DNA of 44,485 nt, taken from positions 1 to 44,485 of IMG/VR virus record IMGVR_UViG_3300016486_000533. The stretch is one strand, 5' to 3'. Of the stretch, positions 40,992 through 44,485 are shown in pieces; the stretch's first letter is position 1; every line of letters begins with the position of its first letter. This DNA is from a virus. The translations under genes were made by a program, and so were the position numbers. The notes under the pieces were generated by a model. The model did no database searches, was not told the DNA's origin, and was given only the letters and a program-made list of their open reading frames with translations.

Positions 40992-41558
40992 TTATTTGCG
41001 TTTATTTTCATTTGCCTCTAGTGCAATACCGATAGGGCAGGACTCTCGATTCCAATACGGAAGCGCATAGGCTTCATTGAGTCGCTCATTGACGTGCGTA
41101 ACCTGCAACGCTGTGAATAGGGCTTCATTGGACTCATCATCGCAAATAGTTTCCGGTGAGTCGTCGAAGTGAAACATTGAATTGTTAGCGTGGAGTCCCT
41201 GACAAAAGCGCCATACATCAAACACGCTTGAAATTGGCCGCGTAAGTGTATCGTCAAGCGTCATGGGCGACAGTGCCGAAACGATATCAGCCCATGAGTC
41301 GGACTCCATAACCACCTCAGCGAAGTTAGAGTGGAACGTGACGACCGTGAGGCAATAACGCTTGGCACATGAATACTCACGCTCCGCTGGATTCTTTTTC
41401 TCAACCCATAGCACAAGATAGTATGGACCGCCTATCGGGCGAATTGCGCAAGGGCATGTATCGTTATGCCATGAATTATCCGCGAAGCCGTCCGGCATTG
41501 GTGGCAATTCATCGCGCGTAAATTCCGGGAATTTCTGTAGTGCTTGTGACCAATTCAT
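40992..41558 (-). CDS. conserved phage protein, unknown
   Basis: A 188-residue protein starting MNWSQALQKFPEFTRDELPP, with the SWHNDTCPCAIRP region typical of a phage family of unknown function. I chose the ATG at 41558 (AAGGAAAC upstream). An operator-like palindrome lies at 41583-41601 in its leader. Confidence 0.6.
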   Translation of the reverse strand: MNWSQALQKFPEFTRDELPPMPDGFADNSWHNDTCPCAIRPIGGPYYLVLWVEKKNPAEREYSCAKRYCLTVVTFHSNFAEVVMESDSWADIVSALSPMTLDDTLTRPISSVFDVWRFCQGLHANNSMFHFDDSPETICDDESNEALFTALQVTHVNERLNEAYALPYWNRESCPIGIALEANENKRK

Positions 41559-41582
41559 TATGTAGTTTCCTTGTGTCAAAAT

Positions 41583-41601
41583 GTGTGCCATCCTGGGACA
41601 G
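41583..41601. promoter_or_regulatory. operator-like site, copy 1
   Basis: GTGTGC-CATCCTG-GGACAG, one of three related sites (others 42402-42420 and 42981-42999). The best copy is a perfect GTGTGC/GCACAC inverted repeat with a 7-base centre. Confidence 0.45.
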
Positions 41602-41637
41602 ATTCCCGGCGTTGTCTGAGTCGGTTTTTTTGGCGGT

Positions 41638-41940
41638 TTATTCGTAAGCGGTGAGACAGATTTGGGAGACTCCATTCTCGAGAATTGTGTGGCGCTCATA
41701 TTCTACGTTCGCGCCCTGATACACACTCACTGCAAATTGATTGCGCGTCATCTCTCCGTCACTGTCAAAAAACCGCACGGTTACGTCGTCAAGGCCATAT
41801 AGCGAGTCCTCTTCTTTCTTGGCGCCATTATGTAAAGCCTCATAAACAATACGGGCGACTCCAGCCTCGCCCGGACAGTCGAATTGAAGCGGGCCAAGCC
41901 ATGCGGACTCAACGTCTCTAACTGTTATGCGCTCGCTCAT
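41638..41940 (-). CDS. small phage protein, unknown
   Basis: A 100-residue acidic protein (starting MSERITVRDVESAWLGPLQF). The ATG overlaps the upstream stop (TAATG). No domain recognised; probably one of the small accessory proteins of the early operon. Confidence 0.58.
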   Translation of the reverse strand: MSERITVRDVESAWLGPLQFDCPGEAGVARIVYEALHNGAKKEEDSLYGLDDVTVRFFDSDGEMTRNQFAVSVYQGANVEYERHTILENGVSQICLTAYE

Positions 41941-42155
41941 TATTCTGACTCCTCAATACGTGCTAGGCTGTATTCAATTTCATACATGGACGCTATGTCT
42001 GACTCTGAAATCTCATAGGCGCTATGTGCAACCATATATTGGACTCTGTGTTCTACTTCATCCGTGAGCCATTCCACCGCGTCGTCCTCGCAATCGAATT
42101 GCGCTATAGTCGGATCCGGGTCCATATAGTCAATGTGATACGTGACTTTAAACAC
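41940..42155 (-). CDS. small phage protein, unknown
   Basis: A 71-residue acidic protein (FKVTYHIDYMDPDPTIAQFD, then WLTDEVEHRVQYMV). A similar pattern occurs in small phage proteins of unknown function. The GTG at 42155 overlaps the upstream TAG (TAGTG) and follows SD GGGAGG; the ATG at 42188 lies inside the upstream gene and is rejected. Confidence 0.58.
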   Translation of the reverse strand: MFKVTYHIDYMDPDPTIAQFDCEDDAVEWLTDEVEHRVQYMVAHSAYEISESDIASMYEIEYSLARIEESE

Positions 42156-42382
42156 TATACTAGTCCTCCCAAGGCCAGCTTGACGCATGTGTGATTATAG
42201 ATTCCGCCGTCCGGCGTGCGCTCGCCTTGCATCTCCTGCATGAAGTAGCGCGCCGCGACTCCAGCCTTGCCGTTGGCACGTTTCAGGCAATCAAGCCCGA
42301 AATGATATAGGGACTCGTCACTGCCAATCCATAGGGCAACGTTCCAAGCGTTTTTAGATTTATGGCCATTGTAACTAGGCAT
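42155..42382 (-). CDS. YNG-type conserved phage protein
   Basis: A 75-residue protein. MPSYNGHKSKNAWNVALWIG matches the widespread phage pattern YxGxxNxxTWNVALWI of unknown function. The ATG at 42382 has SD GGAG eight bases upstream and lies after an operator-like palindrome (42402-42420). Confidence 0.62.
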   Translation of the reverse strand: MPSYNGHKSKNAWNVALWIGSDESLYHFGLDCLKRANGKAGVAARYFMQEMQGERTPDGGIYNHTCVKLALGGLV

Positions 42383-42401
42383 GAGTAAGACTCCGTAGTG
42401 G

Positions 42402-42420
42402 GTGTGCCAGGATAGCACAC
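42402..42420. promoter_or_regulatory. operator-like palindrome overlapping a candidate -10
   Basis: GTGTGC-CAGGATA-GCACAC, perfect 6-bp arms. On the minus strand GTGTGCTATCCT looks like an extended -10, 20 bases before the gene at 42382, so a bound protein would block it. The promoter at 11-38 shares GTGTGCTAT. Confidence 0.5.
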
Positions 42421-42437
42421 TATTGGTTGGGGGTTGA

Positions 42438-42468
42438 GCGCCAAAAATTGCCGCCCTCATATTCACTG
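42438..42468 (-). repeat. 31-bp inverted repeat, left arm
   Basis: The reverse complement of this segment matches 43633-43663 at 30 of 31 bases. Each arm reads outward from the control region, toward the gene at 42382 and toward the rightward gene at 44131. Confidence 0.85.
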
Positions 42469-42541
42469 CTACACGTAGGGAAGGATAGAGAGGCTTACAT
42501 AGGAGATTGCCTAAGTGTTACCTGTCCTAATCCCATGCATA

Positions 42542-42712
42542 TCATTTTGATATCCTTTTGCCGAAGCGGCCTGTAGGCACTATTGGATTGATTGAGACAA
42601 AGCGAGTCGGTTGAACTGGCATTGAAACTGGCATTGATTCTCCAGTCCATTGCGAGCGAATGAAATCATCCGACGGCTTATACGATATGAGCGTATGGAT
42701 TGGCTTTGTCAT
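42542..42712 (-). CDS. 56-residue coupled small protein
   Basis: Starts MTKPIHTLISYKPSDDFIRS and includes a short internal repeat MPVSMPVQ. Its ATG overlaps the stop of the upstream gene (TAATG). No domain recognised. The gap 42383-42541 contains an operator-like site and one arm of the inverted repeat, but no other gene. Confidence 0.55.
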   Translation of the reverse strand: MTKPIHTLISYKPSDDFIRSQWTGESMPVSMPVQPTRFVSINPIVPTGRFGKRISK

Positions 42713-42873
42713 TAGTTAGACTCCGCTTCTTTGACGATACACTTACGCGAGCCATATCTAGCAGGCATGCCATGCTTAGCGCGATTGCACTCATTAGCGA
42801 AATGATTTGCCTGAGCGAGCGGCATTGGCCCATAAGTAAGGCCTGTCGATTTGCTATAAACGATATGTGTCAT
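42712..42873 (-). CDS. small phage protein, first gene of replication operon
   Basis: A 53-residue protein (THIVYSKSTGLTYGPMPLAQ, then CNRAKHGMPARYGSRKC), a pattern seen in small phage proteins of unknown function. SD GGAGAG is six bases before the ATG at 42873, and the promoter 42899-42932 lies directly upstream. Longer upstream starts overlap that promoter. Confidence 0.6.
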   Translation of the reverse strand: MTHIVYSKSTGLTYGPMPLAQANHFANECNRAKHGMPARYGSRKCIVKEAESN

Positions 42874-42898
42874 GCGTCTCTCCTTTGTTTCTATATAT

Positions 42899-42932
42899 AC
42901 AATATACGCCCCAAAGATTAACGTCAAGTTAA
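42899..42932 (-). promoter_or_regulatory. leftward early promoter with CtrA box around the -35
   Basis: Minus strand -35 TTGACG (42927-42922), 17-base spacer, -10 TATTGT (42904-42899). The -35 lies inside TTAA-CTTGACG-TTAA (42932-42918), a perfect CtrA consensus box. Transcription would start near 42892 and read the replication operon. Confidence 0.7.
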
Positions 42933-42980
42933 TTTCTGCAATTAATTCCTGCCTATCTGCATTTATTTCCACACGGCTGA

Positions 42981-42999
42981 CTGTCCCAGGATGGCACAC
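42981..42999. promoter_or_regulatory. operator-like site, copy 3
   Basis: CTGTCC-CAGGATG-GCACAC, related to the perfect palindrome at 42402-42420. It lies about 55 bases upstream of the early promoter. Confidence 0.45.
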
Positions 43000-43010
43000 T
43001 TTCTGGCATC

Positions 43011-43080
43011 CATATTGCATACCCAGCACGGATCCATATTGCATACCCAGCCCTTCATACATATTGCATACCCAGCACGC
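43011..43080. repeat. three iterons
   Basis: CATATTGCATACCCAGC occurs at 43011, 43035 and 43060, spaced 24-25 bp. Iteron-like spacing upstream of the leftward promoter suits an initiator or regulator binding array. Confidence 0.85.
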
Positions 43081-43191
43081 GCCAGCCCTTCACACTCTAT
43101 TAACCATGCCGCCCCCTCTGGCCTATGCTTAACAATGAATGAAGAGACTGCATCTAATTGCACCCATTCCATTAGCCCCTCACTAACCATA

Positions 43192-43222
43192 AATATACAC
43201 CACACATTTAACCATTGCTTAA
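43192..43222 (-). promoter_or_regulatory. second leftward promoter with CtrA box
   Basis: Minus strand -10 TATATT (43197-43192). At the -35 position is a CtrA box TTAA-GCAATGG-TTAA (43222-43208) in place of a consensus -35, as in activator-dependent promoters. Confidence 0.5.
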
Positions 43223-43337
43223 CCATTGATACCCAAACCATTAACCTTAACAGCCTCTTACCTTAAGGCTTTGTTAACCTTAACCAATGCTTACCTTGCT
43301 CAGTCAACCTTACTCTAATCTGTTAAGCTTTCGTTAA
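43208..43337. promoter_or_regulatory. cluster of CtrA-type boxes
   Basis: Perfect TTAA-N7-TTAA sites at 43208-43222 (N7 CCATTGC), 43263-43277 (GGCTTTG) and 43323-43337 (GCTTTCG), with half-sites TTAACCAT at 43100-43107 and within the first box. A fourth full box is at 42918-42932. Confidence 0.75.
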
Positions 43338-43398
43338 CTATAAAGGGGGGGGATGGTATTTGAGAAGAGGGCGGGGGGGCTTGCACCCATCTTTGTAA

Positions 43399-43480
43399 AT
43401 AAACCAAATTCTGAAAACTCCATTCCACAGTTGGGCTTGTCGCAGATAAACCAAATTCTGAAAACTCCATTCCACAGTTG
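43399..43480. repeat. 35-bp direct repeats
   Basis: Exact copies at 43399-43433 and 43446-43480 (period 47). Each contains ATTCCACAG, a weak match to the DnaA box TTATCCACA. Function unknown; may be origin-related. Confidence 0.85.
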
Positions 43481-43518
43481 ACCGATACTTCCATAATCTG
43501 CAAGTTGCCGGAACTATC

Positions 43519-43562
43519 CAGGCGTGAGACCTATCGGATGCGCTAACTGTAGTTCACGCCTG
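43519..43562. repeat. inverted repeat CAGGCGTGA/TCACGCCTG
   Basis: A perfect 9-bp inverted repeat (43519-43527, 43554-43562) with a 26-base loop in the control region; protein-binding site or RNA hairpin. Confidence 0.6.
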
Positions 43563-43632
43563 CATGTATTGTGTTTGGTACACCACGCCAGCGCATCAGG
43601 CTCATAGCGGTGTTATGTTCCCCTAGTAGTTT

Positions 43633-43663
43633 CAGTGAATATGAGGGCGGCAATTTCTGGCGC
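43633..43663 (+). repeat. 31-bp inverted repeat, right arm
   Basis: Partner of 42438-42468, with one mismatch. The two arms flank about 1.16 kb of the control region. Confidence 0.85.
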
Positions 43664-43737
43664 ATTGATCCGCACATCAACTCAGGTCGATAACATTATG
43701 AAAGTTAGTGACCACACTCATCGTTATCATTGTCCAT

Positions 43738-43749
43738 TGTCCATGGACA
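43738..43749. promoter_or_regulatory. 12-bp palindrome TGTCCATGGACA
   Basis: Perfect palindrome, preceded at 43731 by another TGTCCAT. Operator-like. Confidence 0.5.
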
Positions 43750-43823
43750 GTCTTAGTGTGATTCACGGCAATTTCCAGCCGGTTATGGCACGCATCCATC
43801 GTTTACAGGCAATGCATGGCCCA

Positions 43824-43902
43824 TCGACGTGCAAAGATTATCGCGTTTTCTTTACATGTCCCGACAACGTGCAAAGGAATCTCCGTTTTCTTTACATATC
43901 AT
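43824..43902. repeat. imperfect 38-bp duplication
   Basis: Two related units, each with CGTGCAAAG followed by CGTTTTCTTTACAT, precede the 16-bp tandem array. GACGTGCAAAG also occurs at 9920 in the candidate ncRNA. Confidence 0.6.
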
Positions 43903-43904
43903 TG

Positions 43905-43980
43905 TGATACATATCATATCTGATACATATCATATCTGATACATATCATTGTGATACATGTCATATGTGATACATTTATC
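43905..43980. repeat. 16-bp tandem operator-like array
   Basis: Units starting TGATACAT at 43905, 43921, 43937, 43952 and 43968. The core TGATA-CA-TATCA is an inverted repeat in the first three units. The array ends about 80 bases upstream of the rightward promoter at 44062-44089, suggesting cooperative regulator binding. Confidence 0.85.
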
Positions 43981-44061
43981 CCGCTCGGTAAATATCGGCC
44001 AGAAAGCGTAGTGACACTGCGTAAATGTCCCTATCGGTAAACCGGACACGCAACCGGGCGC

Positions 44062-44089
44062 TGGACAGCCGGAGACAGTGTGCTATAAA
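44062..44089 (+). promoter_or_regulatory. sigma70-type promoter (copy of 11-38)
   Basis: TGGACA, 16-base spacer, extended -10 TGC-TATAAA. In the circular genome this copy shows the true upstream context: the 16-bp tandem operator array ends about 80 bases before it. Confidence 0.65.
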
Positions 44090-44130
44090 TGCTTCAGACG
44101 TTCCCGCGTTCCAAATCAGACGAGACACAC

Positions 44131-44346
44131 ATGAACCCCTTCAAGAAGCTTAGCGATACAATGACCGGCGCAACACAGAAAAGCGGCATCGAGACACGCA
44201 AGCGCGGTGAGACTGACGCTGATCGCCGCAATCGTGAGAACCGTCTACGCGAGGAGCGTGAAGCTGCTGAGCGCAAGATGCGGGAAGAGGCTAAAGAGAA
44301 AGCCTGGCAGGCGGAGCGCAAGCGCCGGGGCTACGCGCCTAACTGA
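44131..44346 (+). CDS. small highly charged protein (copy of 80-295)
   Basis: Identical to the 71-residue gene at 80-295 because of the terminal redundancy. One gene in the circular genome. Here its control region is seen complete on the upstream side. Confidence 0.6.
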   Translation: MNPFKKLSDTMTGATQKSGIETRKRGETDADRRNRENRLREEREAAERKMREEAKEKAWQAERKRRGYAPN

Positions 44347-44421
44347 TTATCCCACAAATTAGAGTTTCGTAGTGTAGCGGGATAAAGGAGGTCTGGCTGG
44401 CAGCGGTCGCAGGCGCTTGAT

Positions 44422-44485
44422 TCAGCCATTGCACTCACCCCAATTCGCCTGACAGAGAGCCCCCTCCATGTCGAATATCCAATCG
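44422..44485 (-). CDS. PAPS-reductase-like gene, partial copy
   Basis: The last 21 codons of the gene at 371-1195, cut by the window end. Part of the terminal repeat, not a second gene. Confidence 0.85.
   Translation of the reverse strand, partial: DWIFDMEGALCQANWGECNG

Larger units (their letters stand above)
42874..44130. other. non-coding control region / origin candidate
   Basis: About 1.25 kb without a gene that I can support. It contains promoters, four TTAA-N7-TTAA boxes, three 17-bp iterons, an operator-like site, two G7 tracts (near 43345 and 43373), 35-bp repeats, inverted repeats, a 12-bp palindrome and 16-bp tandem repeats. The part 43100-43340 is AT- and pyrimidine-rich on the plus strand with many TTAACC words. 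The mix of iterons, AT-rich DNA and strand asymmetry suggests a replication origin plus early control region. Confidence 0.6.
44052..44485. repeat. terminal direct repeat, copy 2
   Basis: Identical to bases 1-434; see there. It defines the closure of the genome at 44,051 bp. Confidence 0.9.

Noticed and set aside
43635-43907. 90-codon ORF in the control region
   Set aside because: It starts inside the 31-bp inverted repeat and runs through a palindrome and duplicated elements; no SD and no protein character.
1-44485. tRNA genes, CRISPR arrays, insertion sequences, integrase
   Set aside because: None recognised; the regular repeats at 43011-43080 and 43905-43980 lack spacers of CRISPR type, and no transposase or integrase motif was seen.

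Overview
The window is the genome of a tailed phage, most likely a podovirus-like phage of an alphaproteobacterium. Bases 44052-44485 repeat bases 1-434 exactly, so the unique circular length is 44,051 bp. The virion genes follow the P22 order: large terminase, about 717-aa portal, scaffold, P22-type coat protein, gp4-like adaptor, gp10-like beta-propeller, fibre genes, ejection-type proteins. No integrase or CI-type repressor was recognised. The host inference rests on a GcrA-like regulator (4542-4994) and on four perfect TTAA-N7-TTAA sites (the CtrA box of Alphaproteobacteria) within 420 bp at 42918-43337.

Layout. (1) 371-9661, leftward: PAPS-reductase-like protein, DNA methyltransferases, dNTP-hydrolase genes, HTH and GcrA-like regulators, a stand-alone DnaA domain IV, an HNH nuclease and a degenerate SF3-like helicase. 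It is interrupted at 5117-5682 by a rightward lipoprotein gene pair with its own promoter. (2) 9662-10298, non-coding: divergent promoters, a candidate structured RNA and a tandem GANTC cluster. (3) 10299-31149, rightward late genes for packaging, head, tail, lysis and ejection. (4) 31052-42873, leftward replication and recombination operon: primase, phosphoesterase, Erf annealase, SF2 helicase, YqaJ exonuclease, SSB, DnaN clamp and many small phage proteins. (5) 42874-44130, a 1.25-kb non-coding control region or origin candidate with CtrA boxes, iterons, palindromes and tandem repeats, followed by one small rightward gene (80-295, repeated at 44131-44346).

How it may work together. The phage carries a clamp, SSB, primase and recombination pair but no DNA polymerase, so it probably recruits the host replisome. 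The strongest idea is that the phage is wired into the CtrA-GcrA-DnaA-methylation cell-cycle circuit: a CtrA box encloses the -35 of the leftward replication promoter, a GcrA-like protein is encoded, and GANTC sites are stacked on the putative late promoter.

Quality warning. Three genes (1501-1925, 3593-4164, 7531-8984) are each split by an apparent one-base loss in a five-base A/T homopolymer. This suggests uncorrected homopolymer errors, or less likely recoding. I annotate each as one gene. Many start codons were moved to sites supported by Shine-Dalgarno sequences or stop-start overlaps.
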